Of a stretch of 64,000 nt of DNA, positions 24,182 through 35,366 are shown in pieces. Under the pieces are notes generated by a model that was given only the letters and a program-made list of their open reading frames with translations, was not told where the DNA came from and ran no database searches. Positions within the stretch are counted from its first letter, which is position 1; the number at the start of each line of letters is the position of its first letter. Both the position numbers and the translations under genes were made by a program. This DNA comes from Burkholderiales bacterium. GTDB taxonomy: Bacteria; Pseudomonadota; Gammaproteobacteria; Burkholderiales; Burkholderiaceae_C. Location of the stretch: assembly GCA_016702555.1 (NCBI GenBank), contig JADJDV010000006.1, positions 682,001 to 746,000 on the forward strand, written 5' to 3'.

Positions 24182-26326
24182 TCAGGCCGGTGCGGTCGCC
24201 TGCTCGATGGCTTCGATCTCGCCCGACAGGCGCAGCCACTCGTCTTCCAGCGCATCCAGCGCGTCGCCCACGGCCTTGAGCCGACGCCCGGCTTCGGCAA
24301 TGTCGGCCGGCGGCAGCGGGGTGCTCAGGCGCTGCTCCAGCGCGCTGCGCTCGTCGCCCAAGGCCTGCATGCGCTGCTCGGCCTGCTGCAGGGCGCGCTT
24401 CAGCGGCTTGGTTTTTTCGGCCAGCTGCTGGCGGCGCTGGGCGTCGAGCCGGCGCTGCTCGGCGGGGTTGACGACTGGTTGAGAGTCTTTTGGGGCTCCA
24501 GCGCTTGCTGGGTCTGCGCCAGAAGCTACTGAATCGGTAGCGAGTTCAGGGGCCGCCAGCTCGCGCAGGCGCTTGGCCTCGTCCAGCAGGTAACGCTGGT
24601 AATCGTCCAGATCGCCCTCGAACGGCTCCACGCGCCCGCGCCCGACCAGCCAGAACTCGTCGCACACGCTGCGCAACAGGGCGCGGTCGTGGCTGACCAG
24701 CATCAGCGTGCCCTCGAACTCGTTCAGCGCCACGGCCAGCGCCTCGCGCGTCGCCAGGTCGAGGTGGTTGGTGGGCTCGTCCAGCAGCAGCAGATTGGGC
24801 CGCTGCCACACGATCATGGCCAGCACCAGGCGCGCCTTCTCGCCGCCGCTGAACTGGCCCACCGGCTGCGTCACCATCTCGCCCGGAAAGCTGAAGCTGC
24901 CCAGGAAGTTGCGCAACTGCTGTTCGCGCGCGGCCTCGGCGTTCTCCTGCCCGGTGGCGCGCGCCAGCCGCACCATGTGTTCCAGCGGCGTGCTGCCGGC
25001 GTGCAACACGTCCAGCTCCTGCTGGGCGAAGTAGCCAATGGCCGGGCCCTTGCCTTCGGTGACCTGACCGCCCAGCAAGGGTAGGGTACGCGCAATGGTC
25101 TTGACCAGCGTCGATTTGCCCTGGCCGTTGGCGCCCAGAATGCCGATGCGCTGGCCCGCCAGCACGGTGCGCGTGACACCGCGCAGGATGATGCGGTCGC
25201 CTGGCTGCGGTTCGGGTGGCAGTTCGCCACGCGCCGCCAGCTGTGCGTGCAGCGTGGCGGTGGTGGCGTAGTCGCTCAGCGCGGGTGGTGCGTCGAGCGA
25301 CCCATCGGGTGTGGCCGCACCGACGCCGGCCGCTTCCTTCTTCTTGGTGTCGTCCGCCCGATAGCCGAACACTGCGTCGCGAATCGCCAGCATCGGGTTG
25401 GGCAGGTTGTCCGGCTCCTTGAACTCGAACTGAAACTCGGCGTCGGCCAGCACCGGTGCCACGCGCTCCATGCGCTCCAGCGCCTTCACCCTGCTTTGCG
25501 CCTGCCTGGCCTTGGTGGCCTTGGCCTTGAAGCGGTCGATGAACTTCTGCAGGTGCGCGATCTTCTCCTGCTGCTTGGCGAACGCCGCCTGTTGCAGACT
25601 GAGCTGCTGCGCGCGCAACTCCTCAAACGCGCTGTAGTTGCCGCCGTAGCGCGTCAGCCGCTGCTGTTCGATGTGCAGGGTGATGCGCGTGACGGCGTCC
25701 AGGAATTCGCGGTCGTGGCTGATCACGATCAGCGTGCCGGCGTAGCGTTGCAGCCAGCCTTCGAGCCAGACCAGCGCGTCCAGGTCGAGGTGGTTGGTGG
25801 GTTCGTCCAGCAGCAGCAGGTCGCTGGGCGCCATCAGCGCACGCGCCAGCTGCAGGCGCATGCGCCAGCCGCCCGAGAAGCTGTTGACGGGCCGCTGCAG
25901 TTCGCCGACCTTGAAACCCAGCCCCAGGATCAGCGCCTGCGCCCGCGCCGTGGCGTCGTGCGCACCGGCGTCGTGCAGGTCGCTGTGCGCTTGCGCGATG
26001 GCCAGGCCGTCGCCGGAGTGCTCAGCTTGGGACAGCTGATTGTGCAAGATCGTCAGGCGCTCATCGCCCGAGAGCACGAAATCGGTGGCGGCCTGATCGG
26101 TCTCCGGCATGTGCTGCGCCACCTGCGCCAGCCGCCAGCCGGCGGGCATCGAGAAGTCGCCGCCGTCCTCGTGCAGCGTGCCGTTGAACAGCGCGAACAG
26201 CGTCGATTTGCCGGCGCCGTTGCGCCCCACCAGCGCGACCTTTTCGCCGGGGTGGATGGTGACGCTGGCGCCGTCGAGCAGTATCTTGGCGCCGCGGCGC
26301 AACACCACGTTCTGCAACTGGATCAT
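24182..26326 (-). CDS. ABC-F family ATPase (YheS/Uup-like)
   Basis: A 714-aa soluble protein with two ABC domains: Walker A GRNGAGKST (34-42) and GANGQGKST, signatures SGGW and SGGEK, and two LLLDEPTNHLDL Walker B motifs. The ABC-F linker with its charged coiled helix lies between them, and a C-terminal coiled coil (QRRQQLAEKTKPLKRALQQAEQRM) ends it. Such proteins act on ribosomes. Odd points: an extra loop of about 60 residues before the second domain (near KKKEAAGVGAATPDG), and the segment ATDSVASGADPASAGAPKDSQ encoded by a family C repeat (24482-24541). It overlaps prmB by four bases. Confidence 0.93.
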   Translation of the reverse strand: MIQLQNVVLRRGAKILLDGASVTIHPGEKVALVGRNGAGKSTLFALFNGTLHEDGGDFSMPAGWRLAQVAQHMPETDQAATDFVLSGDERLTILHNQLSQAEHSGDGLAIAQAHSDLHDAGAHDATARAQALILGLGFKVGELQRPVNSFSGGWRMRLQLARALMAPSDLLLLDEPTNHLDLDALVWLEGWLQRYAGTLIVISHDREFLDAVTRITLHIEQQRLTRYGGNYSAFEELRAQQLSLQQAAFAKQQEKIAHLQKFIDRFKAKATKARQAQSRVKALERMERVAPVLADAEFQFEFKEPDNLPNPMLAIRDAVFGYRADDTKKKEAAGVGAATPDGSLDAPPALSDYATTATLHAQLAARGELPPEPQPGDRIILRGVTRTVLAGQRIGILGANGQGKSTLVKTIARTLPLLGGQVTEGKGPAIGYFAQQELDVLHAGSTPLEHMVRLARATGQENAEAAREQQLRNFLGSFSFPGEMVTQPVGQFSGGEKARLVLAMIVWQRPNLLLLDEPTNHLDLATREALAVALNEFEGTLMLVSHDRALLRSVCDEFWLVGRGRVEPFEGDLDDYQRYLLDEAKRLRELAAPELATDSVASGADPASAGAPKDSQPVVNPAEQRRLDAQRRQQLAEKTKPLKRALQQAEQRMQALGDERSALEQRLSTPLPPADIAEAGRRLKAVGDALDALEDEWLRLSGEIEAIEQATAPA
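24482..24541. repeat. Family C repeat inside the ABC-F gene
   Basis: A stretch with CCAGCGCTTGCTGG and GCTACTGAATCGGTAGC, matching by eye the GCTATC/CAAGCGC repeat type. It is in frame and codes a flexible linker between the second ABC domain and the C-terminal coiled coil. Confidence 0.5.
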
Positions 26327-27195
26327 GGGACGAGCGCCTCGCGCGTGAGCAGCAGCACCTGGTCGCCGCCCGCGCTGGTGTCCAGCCAGACGGGGTTCAG
26401 CTGCGAGAAGGCGGCCTCGAAGTGCGCGCGTTCATGGCCGATTTCCAGCACCAGCACGGCGTGTGCGCCCATGCGCGTCGGGGCGTCGCGAAGCAGCGTG
26501 CGCACGAAGTCCATGCCATCGCTGCCGCCCGCCAGGGCCAGCGTGGGTTCGGCGCGGAATTCGGGCGGCAGCGCGGCCATGCTGGCGGCGTTGACGTAGG
26601 GCGGGTTGCAGAGGATCAGGTCGTAGGGGCCGTGGCACCGGGCCAGGCCGTCGCTCTCGATGAGCGCGATGCGGTCCTGCAAGCCGTGCTGGGCCACGTT
26701 GATGCGCGCCACCGCCAGCGCGTCGGCGCTCAGGTCGGCGGCGTCGACTTGCACCTTGGGCCAGGCCAGCGCGGCCAGCACGGCCAGGCTGCCGTTGCCG
26801 GTGCACAGGTCCAGCACGCGCCGCGTCTGGCTCGATAGCCAGGGGTCGATGCTGCCATCGGCGATGCATTCGGCGATCAGGCTGCGCGGCACGATGGCGC
26901 GCGGATCGATGTAAAAAGGCAGGCCTTGCAACCAGGCTTCGTTCAGCAGGTAGGCCAGTGGTTGGCGCGTGGTCAGGCGCGCTTGTAGCAGCGCAGCGGC
27001 CTTTTCATGTTCCGCGCTGGTCAGTGGCCCTCTTTGTTGCGACACCGCGTCGATATCGCTGTCCAGCGGCAGGCCGAGCGCATGCAGCACCAGCCAGGCG
27101 GCTTCATCGCGGGCGTTGGTCGTGCCGTGGCCAAAATGCACGCCGGCGGCGTCAAGTCGGCGTTCGGTATCGGCAAAAAGCTCGGCGAGCGTCAT
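26323..27195 (-). CDS. prmB: Ribosomal protein L3 N5-glutamine methyltransferase
   Basis: A 290-aa SAM-dependent methyltransferase that methylates a Gln of ribosomal protein uL3. The catalytic NPPY is present (LILCNPPYVNAAS), the SAM site is VLDLCTGNGSLAVLAA, and the N-terminal PrmB-type domain includes YLLNEAWLQGLPFYIDPRAIVPRSLIAE, which separates it from the release-factor enzyme PrmC. Four-base overlaps link it with dapE upstream and the ABC-F gene downstream. Confidence 0.94.
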   Translation of the reverse strand: MTLAELFADTERRLDAAGVHFGHGTTNARDEAAWLVLHALGLPLDSDIDAVSQQRGPLTSAEHEKAAALLQARLTTRQPLAYLLNEAWLQGLPFYIDPRAIVPRSLIAECIADGSIDPWLSSQTRRVLDLCTGNGSLAVLAALAWPKVQVDAADLSADALAVARINVAQHGLQDRIALIESDGLARCHGPYDLILCNPPYVNAASMAALPPEFRAEPTLALAGGSDGMDFVRTLLRDAPTRMGAHAVLVLEIGHERAHFEAAFSQLNPVWLDTSAGGDQVLLLTREALVP

Positions 27196-28346
27196 GCCGC
27201 GGCCAGGTTTTCCAGCACGCGGCGGTAGATGGCGGTCAGCGGCTCGATGTCGGCCAGCACGATGTGCTCGTCGATCTTGTGGATGCTGGCGTTGGGCGGG
27301 CCCAGCTCCACCACCTGTGGGCAGATTGGCGCGATGAAGCGGCCGTCGCTGGTGCCGCCGGTGGTCGACAGCTCGGGCTCCAGGCCGGTTTCGGCGCGGA
27401 TCGCCGCCCGCACCGCATCGACCAGGCTGCCCGGCGGCGTGAGAAAGGGCAGGCCGCCGAGCGTCCACTTCAGCTCGTAATCGAGCGCGTGCTTCGTCAG
27501 GACGGCTTGCAGGCGCGCCTGCAGCGACTCAGGCGTGGATTCGGTGCAGAAGCGGAAGTTGAAATCCACCACCACCTGGCCCGGGATGATGTTGCCCGCG
27601 CCGGTGCCGGCGTGGAGGTTGCTGACCTGCCAACTGGTGGGCTGGAAGAAGTCGTTGCCGCGGTCCCATTCGATGCCGACCAGCTCGGCCAGCGCCGGTG
27701 CCAGCTCGTGGATGGGGTTCCTGGCCAGTTGCGGGTAGGCGATGTGGCCCTGGATGCCTTTGACGGTGAGCTTGCCCGACAGCGTGCCGCGCCGCCCGTT
27801 CTTGATCATGTCGCCGGTCTGTTTGACCGCGGTCGGCTCGCCGACGATGCACCAGTCGAGCCGCTCGCCGCGCGCCTTCAGGGCGTTGCAGACGACGACG
27901 GTGCCGTCGAGCGCCGGGCCTTCCTCGTCGCTGGTGAGCAGGAAGGCGATGTTCAGCGGCGCGTCGGGCTGCGCGGCCAGGAATTGCTCGACCGCGACGA
28001 CGAAGGCCGCGATCGAGGTCTTCATGTCGCTGGCGCCGCGGCCATACAGCTTGCCGTCGCGCTCGGTCGGCGTGAAAGGATCGCTCGACCATTGCTCGAG
28101 CGGGCCAGCCGGCACCACGTCGGTGTGGCCGGCGAACACCAGTGTTCTTGCACCCTCCTTGGCTGCCGGCCGCTTGGCCCACAGGTTGCGCACGCGGAAT
28201 TCGGGCGGGCCGCTGTCGATGATCTCGTTGACGAATCCGAGCGGCGCCAGGCGCGCGGCGATCAGATCGATGCAGCCGGCGTCCTGCGGCGTGACGGAGG
28301 CGCGGGCGATCAGGACTTCGGCCAGGCGGCGTGTGGCGTAGGGCAT
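27192..28346 (-). CDS. dapE: Succinyl-diaminopimelate desuccinylase
   Basis: A 384-aa M20 zinc hydrolase of the lysine/peptidoglycan pathway; it releases succinate and LL-diaminopimelate. Motifs: FAGHTDVVPAGPLEQW, GRGASDMK, LLTSDEEGPALDGT, and the C-terminal TTGGTSDGRFI and NASIHKIDEHI. The start is unclear: a GTG at 28361 or the ATG at 28346 (MPYATRRLAEVLIARASVTP). I prefer the ATG, which matches the length of other DapE N-termini; neither has a good ribosome binding site. Part of the dapC-dapD-pilU-like-dapE-prmB operon. Confidence 0.95.
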   Translation of the reverse strand: MPYATRRLAEVLIARASVTPQDAGCIDLIAARLAPLGFVNEIIDSGPPEFRVRNLWAKRPAAKEGARTLVFAGHTDVVPAGPLEQWSSDPFTPTERDGKLYGRGASDMKTSIAAFVVAVEQFLAAQPDAPLNIAFLLTSDEEGPALDGTVVVCNALKARGERLDWCIVGEPTAVKQTGDMIKNGRRGTLSGKLTVKGIQGHIAYPQLARNPIHELAPALAELVGIEWDRGNDFFQPTSWQVSNLHAGTGAGNIIPGQVVVDFNFRFCTESTPESLQARLQAVLTKHALDYELKWTLGGLPFLTPPGSLVDAVRAAIRAETGLEPELSTTGGTSDGRFIAPICPQVVELGPPNASIHKIDEHIVLADIEPLTAIYRRVLENLAAA

Positions 28347-28370
28347 GGCGGTGGAATTCACACCATCGTG

Positions 28371-29603
28371 TCAGTAGGGCGTGCCACGGAAGCGGCGCGA
28401 TTCGACCACCGCCGGCAGCACGCCGCCATCGGGCTCGGCCGGCACCTCGAGCGTGATGCCGCTGAACGAGGGCGCCAGCGTGCCGACGTGCCCGACGTCC
28501 AGGCTGGCCGCGCCGGCGCGCTCGTTCTTCAGCCGCCACAGCAGGTTGGCCGAGGAGTCGGCCTGGGCCAGCGCCTCCTGGCGGTCGATGCGGCCCTCGG
28601 CGACCAGGCGCGCCAGGTCCTGCTCAAACGTCTGCGAACCCTCGGCCAGCGTGCTGTCCATGGCCTGCTTGACGCCGAGAAAGTCGCCGCGCTCGATCAG
28701 CTCGGCCACCAGCGGTGTGCTGAGCAACACCTCGACCGCCGGCAGCTGGCCGCCCTCGGTGCTGCGCAGCAGCCGCTGCGAAACCACCGCCCGGAGTGCG
28801 CCGGCCAGGTCGCTCAGCAGCGACGGCCGCACCTCGGGCGGGAAGAAGTTGGTGCAGCGGTGCAGCGCCTGGTGGCTGTTGCTGGCGTGCAGCGTGGCCA
28901 GGCACAGGTGGCCCGTCTGTGCGTAGGCGAGGGCGGCGGCCATGGTCTCGCGGTCGCGGATCTCGCCGATCATGATGACGTCCGGTGCCTGGCGCAGCCC
29001 GTTCTTCAGGCCAATGTGAAAGCTCGCGGTGTCGCTGCCGACCTCGCGCTGGTTGACGATCGAGCGCCGGTTGGTGAAGACGTACTCGATCGGGTCCTCG
29101 ATGGTCAGGATGTGGCCCGGCAGATGCTGGTTGCGGTGGTCGAGCATGGCCGCCAGCGTGGTCGACTTGCCGGCCCCGGAGGCGCCGGCGATCAGGATCA
29201 GGCCGCGTTTATCCAGCACCAGCCGGCTCAGGATGGCGGGCAGGTTGAGCGTGTCCAGCGGCGGGATGTGGGCCGGCACGTGGCGGATCACCGCCGCGTA
29301 GCTGCCGCGCTGGCGCAGCGCCGACAGGCGGAAATGGCCCAGCCCGGGCAGCGAAATCGCCAGGTTCAGCTCGCCGCTGGTTTGCAACTGCTCGATGCGC
29401 TCGGGCGTCAGCAGTTCGGCCAGCAGTTGCAGCGGCGCGTCGTCCGACAGCGACTGCTGGTTGGCCGGCAGGCTCAGGCCCTTGATCTTGAACGTCACCG
29501 GCGCCTGCGCCGACAGGTAGACGTCCGAGGCCTGCCGCTCGACCATGGTCTGCAGGATGCGGTACAGCATCGAGTTCTGCGCGTTGGCGGCGGGCGAGCT
29601 CAT
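28371..29603 (-). CDS. PilT/PilU-family twitching motility ATPase
   Basis: A 410-aa secretion-type ATPase. Walker A GASGAGKST is at 140-148, followed by the Asp box TIEDPIEYVF, Walker B DVIMIGEIRD and the His box CLATLHASNSHQALHR. The pattern fits PilU or PilT retraction motors rather than the PilB elongation motor. No other pilus gene is near: it sits between dapD (5-bp gap) and dapE. This placement inside a lysine operon is unusual in function but looks fixed in the operon. The ATG at 29603 starts MSSPAANAQNSMLYRIL. Confidence 0.9.
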   Translation of the reverse strand: MSSPAANAQNSMLYRILQTMVERQASDVYLSAQAPVTFKIKGLSLPANQQSLSDDAPLQLLAELLTPERIEQLQTSGELNLAISLPGLGHFRLSALRQRGSYAAVIRHVPAHIPPLDTLNLPAILSRLVLDKRGLILIAGASGAGKSTTLAAMLDHRNQHLPGHILTIEDPIEYVFTNRRSIVNQREVGSDTASFHIGLKNGLRQAPDVIMIGEIRDRETMAAALAYAQTGHLCLATLHASNSHQALHRCTNFFPPEVRPSLLSDLAGALRAVVSQRLLRSTEGGQLPAVEVLLSTPLVAELIERGDFLGVKQAMDSTLAEGSQTFEQDLARLVAEGRIDRQEALAQADSSANLLWRLKNERAGAASLDVGHVGTLAPSFSGITLEVPAEPDGGVLPAVVESRRFRGTPY

Positions 29604-29608
29604 GGCGG

Positions 29609-30442
29609 TCAGGGCCTCAGCAGCTCGTTGATGCTGGTCTTGGAGCGGGTTCGCGCGTCCACCGTCTTCACGATCACGGCGCAGTACAGGCTGTAGGGCG
29701 TGCCGTCGGCGCTTTGGCGCGGCAGGCCGCCGCTTACCACCACGCTGCCGGCCGGCACGCGGCCGTAGCTGATCTGGCCGCTGTCGCGGTGGAAGATCGG
29801 GGTGCTCTGGCCCAGGTACACGCCCATGCCGAGCACCGAGTTCTCTTCCACGATCACGCCTTCGACCACCTCCGAGCGCGCGCCAATGAAGCAGTTGTCC
29901 TCGATGATGGTGGGGTTGGCCTGCAGCGGCTCCAGCACGCCACCCAGGCCGACGCCGCCCGACAGGTGCACGTGCTTGCCGACCTGCGCGCAACTGCCCA
30001 CGGTGGCCCAGGTGTCGACCATGGTGCCTTCGCCCACGTAGGCGCCGATGTTGACGAAGCTGGGCATCAGCACCACGCCGCGGCCGAGAAAGCTGCCGCG
30101 CCGCGCCACCGCCGGCGGCACCACGCGCACGCCGGAGGCGCGCAGACTGGCTTCGTCCGTGTCCGCAAACTTGGTCTGCACCTTGTCGAGAAAACCCAGG
30201 TCGCCGGCGCGCATGGATTCGTTCTCCTTCAGGCGGAACGACAGCAGCACCGCCTTCTTGATCCACTGGTGCACCGTCCACTGGCCGACGCCCTCGCGCG
30301 TGGCCACGCGCAGGCGGCCGGCGTCGAGTTCGTCGAGCACGTGCTCGACCGCGTCGATCACGTCCTTGAGCGCGTTCGATGGCGACAGGTTGGCGCGCTG
30401 GTCCCAGGCGTCGTCGATGATTTGCTGCAGTTGCTGGCTCAT
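29609..30442 (-). CDS. dapD: Tetrahydrodipicolinate N-succinyltransferase
   Basis: A 277-aa left-handed beta-helix acyltransferase that succinylates tetrahydrodipicolinate with succinyl-CoA in the diaminopimelate pathway. Recognisable: SFRLKENE, the hexapeptide repeat core (VNIGAYVGEGTMVDTWATVGSCAQVGKHVHLSGGVGLGGVLEP) and GARSEVVEGVIVEENSVLGMGVYLGQST. It follows dapC by 9 bp in the same operon. Confidence 0.97.
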   Translation of the reverse strand: MSQQLQQIIDDAWDQRANLSPSNALKDVIDAVEHVLDELDAGRLRVATREGVGQWTVHQWIKKAVLLSFRLKENESMRAGDLGFLDKVQTKFADTDEASLRASGVRVVPPAVARRGSFLGRGVVLMPSFVNIGAYVGEGTMVDTWATVGSCAQVGKHVHLSGGVGLGGVLEPLQANPTIIEDNCFIGARSEVVEGVIVEENSVLGMGVYLGQSTPIFHRDSGQISYGRVPAGSVVVSGGLPRQSADGTPYSLYCAVIVKTVDARTRSKTSINELLRP

Positions 30443-30451
30443 GGTGGCGCG

Positions 30452-31657
<1,206 letters not shown>

Positions 31658-31850
31658 GGCGCCGGATTATCCGCTCTGCCCGGCCGCTGCGGCGGCCGTT
31701 TTCTGTGCGCCGGACGTGGCCAGACCGTTGTCCAGGTGCGCGGGCCGGGCGCGGTGCGGCCTCGTTCCGGCGCCGCGCGCGGGCGGGTGCACGGTATCAT
31801 CGACGCCTCGTTTCGTCCCCCGTCTTGCCGGCCCGCGGGCCCCAGCGTCA

Positions 31851-34800
31851 GTGCGTCTCAACTCGATCAAGCTCTCGGGCTTCAAGTCTTTCGCCGAACC
31901 CACCAATTTCATGCTGCCGGGCCAACTGGTGGGCGTGGTGGGTCCCAATGGCTGCGGCAAGTCCAACATCATGGACGCGGTGCGCTGGGTGCTGGGCGAG
32001 TCCAAGGCGTCGGAGTTGCGCGGCGAGTCGATGCAAGACGTCATCTTCAACGGCACCACCACGCGCAAGCCGGCATCGCGCTCGTCGGTGGAGCTGGTCT
32101 TCGAGAACGCCGACCACCGCGCCGGCGGCCAGTGGGCGCAGTTCGCCGAGATCTCGGTCAAGCGCGTGCTGACGCGCGACGGCACCAGCAGCTACTACAT
32201 CAACAACCAGCCGGTGCGCCGGCGCGACGTGCAGGACGTGTTCCTGGGCACGGGCCTGGGGCCGCGCGCCTACGCCATCATCGGCCAGGGGACGATCTCG
32301 CGCATCATCGAGTCGCGCCCCGAAGAGCTGCGCCTGTTCCTGGAAGAAGCCGCTGGCGTCAGCAAGTACAAGGAGCGCCGGCGCGAGACCGAGAACCGCC
32401 TGACCGACACGCGCGAGAACCTGACGCGCGTCGAGGACATCCTGCGCGAACTCAACAGCAACCTCGACAAGCTGGAAAAGCAGGCCGAGGTGGCGCAGCA
32501 ATACCACGGCCTGCAGGCGGCGGCGACGCTGAAGCAGAACCAGCTCTGGTTCCTGAAGCGCGCCGAGGCTGAAGAGGGCCAGGTCAAGCTCATGACCGAC
32601 GCCGAGACAGCCGTCAACGACCTCGAAGCGCGCGTGGCCGATCTGCGCCACATCGAGGCCGATCTGGAGACCATTCGCCAGGCGCATTACGCGGCCGGCG
32701 ACCAGGTCAACCAGGCGCAGGGCCTGCTGTACGAGGCCAGTGCCGAGGTCGGCCGTCTCGAGGCCGAGATCCGCTTTGTCGTCGAGGGTCGCCAGCGCGC
32801 CGAAAACCGCTTGCTGCAACTCAAAGAGCAGGTCGCCCAGTGGGCCGCGCGCAAGGAGGAAGCCGAGACCGAGATCGAGCAGCTGGCCGAGCAGGACGCC
32901 GAGGCCGAAGAGAAGAACATCACCCTGGCCGCGCAACTGGAAGAGCAGCAGGGCGCGCTGCCCGATCTGGAAGAGGCCTTGCGCGGCGCGCAGGCGAAGT
33001 CGGCCGAGCAGCGCAGCGCCGTCGGCCAGGTGCAGCAGCAGATCCAGGTGCTGGCGGCCGAACAGCGCGGCATCGAAGAGCAGGCGCGCCAGCTGAACAC
33101 GCGGCGCGACAAGCTGAGCGCCGACAAGAACGCGCTGGCCGCGCCCGACGAGCAGCGCCTGCTGAACCTGCAAGCGCAGCTCGGCAGCGCGCAGGAGGCC
33201 GCCGAAATCACCGACGCCCGCCTGCAAGAGCTGCAGGACAGCGTGCCGCAGCTGGACGACGCGCGCCGCGCGGCGCAGCAGGCCGTCAACAGCGAAAGCG
33301 CCCGGCAGGCCGATTTGTCGGCGCGGCTGGAGGCGCTCAAGGCGCTGCAGGAGCGCGTCAAGACCGACGGCAAGCTCAGGCCCTGGCTGCAAAAGCATGG
33401 GCTGGACGGCTTGCAAGGCCTGTGGAGCCGCATCCACGTCGAGTCCGGCTGGGAGAACGCGCTGGAGGCCGCGCTGCGCGAGCGCATGGCGGCGCTGGAG
33501 GTCAGCCGCCTGGATCTGGTGCGCGCGTTTGCGCAGGACGCCCCGCCGGCCAAGCTGGCCTTCTACAGCCCGCCGAACGCCGTGCCGCCAAGCCAGGGCG
33601 GCGCCCTGCCGCGCCTGGCCGATCTGCTGCGCCTGCACGACGCGGGGCAGAAGGCGCTGCTGGCCGACTGGCTGGCCGGCTGCTACACGGCGGCCAGCCT
33701 CGAAGAGGCCCTGGCCGTGCGCGGCCAATTGCAGGGCGGCGAAGCCATCTACGTGAAAGACGGCCACTGCGTCAGCGCGCACAGCGTCAGCTTCTACGCG
33801 CCCGATTCCGAGCAGGCCGGCCTGCTGGCGCGCGCGCAGGAGATCGAGAACCTGGAAAAGCAGCAACGCGCCCAGTCGCTCATCAGCGACGAGGCGCGCA
33901 ATGCGCTGGTCAAGGCCGAGGCCGTGTACAGCGATGCGGCGCAGCGTCTGGTCGGCACGCGCCGCGAAGCCGCCGAAGCGCGGCAGCGCGCGCACGAGCT
34001 GCAGGTCGAGACGCTGCGCCTGACGCAGCTGGCCGAGCAGACGCGTGCGCGCAGCGAGCAGATCGCGGGCGACCTGGCCGAGGTCGATGCGTCGCTGGAC
34101 GATTTGCAGGAGCGGCGCGTGACCGCCGAGGCGCGCTTCGAAGAGCTGGACATGCAGCTGGCCGACACGCAGGAGCGCCACGCGCAGCTTCAGGATCATG
34201 TGATTGAGGCTGAGCGCCAGCTGGCCGAGGCGCGCGAGCAGCAGCGCACGCTGGAGCGTGAAAAGCAGGAAGCGGCCTTCGCCCAGCGCAGCCTGCAGGC
34301 GCGCCGCGCCGAGCTGGCGCGCACCATCGACACCGCGGCCAGCCAGACGGCCGGCGTCGAGGCCGAGCAGCAGCGCGCGCAGGACGAGCTGGCGCGCCTG
34401 ACCGACGCCGCCGCGCAGGCCGGCCTGCAGAGCGCGCTGGCGCTGAAGCTGGAGCGCGAACAGGCGCTGGGCGCGCAGCGCAGCAGCTACGACGACCTCA
34501 CCGCCAAGCTGCGCGCCAGCGACGAGCGGCGGCTGGCGCTGGAGCGCGAGCTGGACCCGCTGCGCCAGCGCATCACCGAGCTGCAGCTGAAGGAGCAGGC
34601 GGCGCGCCTGGGCACGGAGCAGTACACGCAGCTGCTGCAGGACGCCGAGGCCGACCTGGCGGCGGTGGCGCAATCGATTGGCGAGGGCAATGTGCGCCTG
34701 GCCGGCCTGCAGGGCGAGATCGAGCGTTTGCACCGCGAAGTGCAGGCGCTGGGCGCCGTCAACCTGGCGGCGCTTCAGGAACTGACGGCGGCGCGCGAGC

Positions 34801-35366
34801 GCAAGCAGTTCCTCGACGCGCAGTCGACCGACCTGATGGACGCCATGTCGACGCTGGAGGACGCCATCCGCAAGATCGACGCCGAGACGCGCGAGTTGCT
34901 GGGCAGCACCTTCGCGACCGTCAACGAGCACTTCGGCCGCATGTTCCCCGAGCTGTTCGGCGGCGGCCACGCGCGGCTGGTGATGACCGGCGAGGAAATC
35001 CTCGATTCCGGCGTCCAGGTCATGGCGCAGCCGCCGGGCAAGAAGAACCAGACCATCCACCTGCTGTCGGGCGGGGAGAAGGCGCTGACGGCGATCGCGC
35101 TGGTGTTCGCCATCTTCCAGCTCAATCCGGCGCCGTTCTGCCTGCTGGACGAGGTCGATGCGCCGCTGGACGACGCCAACACCGAGCGCTATTCCAAACT
35201 GGTGACCCGGATGAGCGGGCAGGGCACGCAGTTCCTCTTCATCAGCCACAACAAGATCGCGATGGAAATGGCCGAGCAGCTGATTGGCGTGACCATGCAG
35301 GAGCAGGGCGTGTCGCGCATCGTGGCGGTCGACATGGAACGCGCGGTGGGGATGGCGGAGGCATGA
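31851..35366 (+). CDS. smc: Chromosome segregation protein SMC
   Basis: A 1171-aa SMC ATPase. Head motifs: Walker A GPNGCGKSN (31-39), C-terminal signature LLSGGEKALTAIALVFA and Walker B FCLLDEVDAPLDD. Between them are two long coiled coils and a short hinge near residues 500-620. It organises and helps separate the chromosome. GTG at 31851 begins MRLNSIKLSGFKSFAEPT, the standard N-terminus; no ScpA/ScpB gene is adjacent. Following zipA and ligA lie in the same direction. Confidence 0.97.
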   Translation: MRLNSIKLSGFKSFAEPTNFMLPGQLVGVVGPNGCGKSNIMDAVRWVLGESKASELRGESMQDVIFNGTTTRKPASRSSVELVFENADHRAGGQWAQFAEISVKRVLTRDGTSSYYINNQPVRRRDVQDVFLGTGLGPRAYAIIGQGTISRIIESRPEELRLFLEEAAGVSKYKERRRETENRLTDTRENLTRVEDILRELNSNLDKLEKQAEVAQQYHGLQAAATLKQNQLWFLKRAEAEEGQVKLMTDAETAVNDLEARVADLRHIEADLETIRQAHYAAGDQVNQAQGLLYEASAEVGRLEAEIRFVVEGRQRAENRLLQLKEQVAQWAARKEEAETEIEQLAEQDAEAEEKNITLAAQLEEQQGALPDLEEALRGAQAKSAEQRSAVGQVQQQIQVLAAEQRGIEEQARQLNTRRDKLSADKNALAAPDEQRLLNLQAQLGSAQEAAEITDARLQELQDSVPQLDDARRAAQQAVNSESARQADLSARLEALKALQERVKTDGKLRPWLQKHGLDGLQGLWSRIHVESGWENALEAALRERMAALEVSRLDLVRAFAQDAPPAKLAFYSPPNAVPPSQGGALPRLADLLRLHDAGQKALLADWLAGCYTAASLEEALAVRGQLQGGEAIYVKDGHCVSAHSVSFYAPDSEQAGLLARAQEIENLEKQQRAQSLISDEARNALVKAEAVYSDAAQRLVGTRREAAEARQRAHELQVETLRLTQLAEQTRARSEQIAGDLAEVDASLDDLQERRVTAEARFEELDMQLADTQERHAQLQDHVIEAERQLAEAREQQRTLEREKQEAAFAQRSLQARRAELARTIDTAASQTAGVEAEQQRAQDELARLTDAAAQAGLQSALALKLEREQALGAQRSSYDDLTAKLRASDERRLALERELDPLRQRITELQLKEQAARLGTEQYTQLLQDAEADLAAVAQSIGEGNVRLAGLQGEIERLHREVQALGAVNLAALQELTAARERKQFLDAQSTDLMDAMSTLEDAIRKIDAETRELLGSTFATVNEHFGRMFPELFGGGHARLVMTGEEILDSGVQVMAQPPGKKNQTIHLLSGGEKALTAIALVFAIFQLNPAPFCLLDEVDAPLDDANTERYSKLVTRMSGQGTQFLFISHNKIAMEMAEQLIGVTMQEQGVSRIVAVDMERAVGMAEA

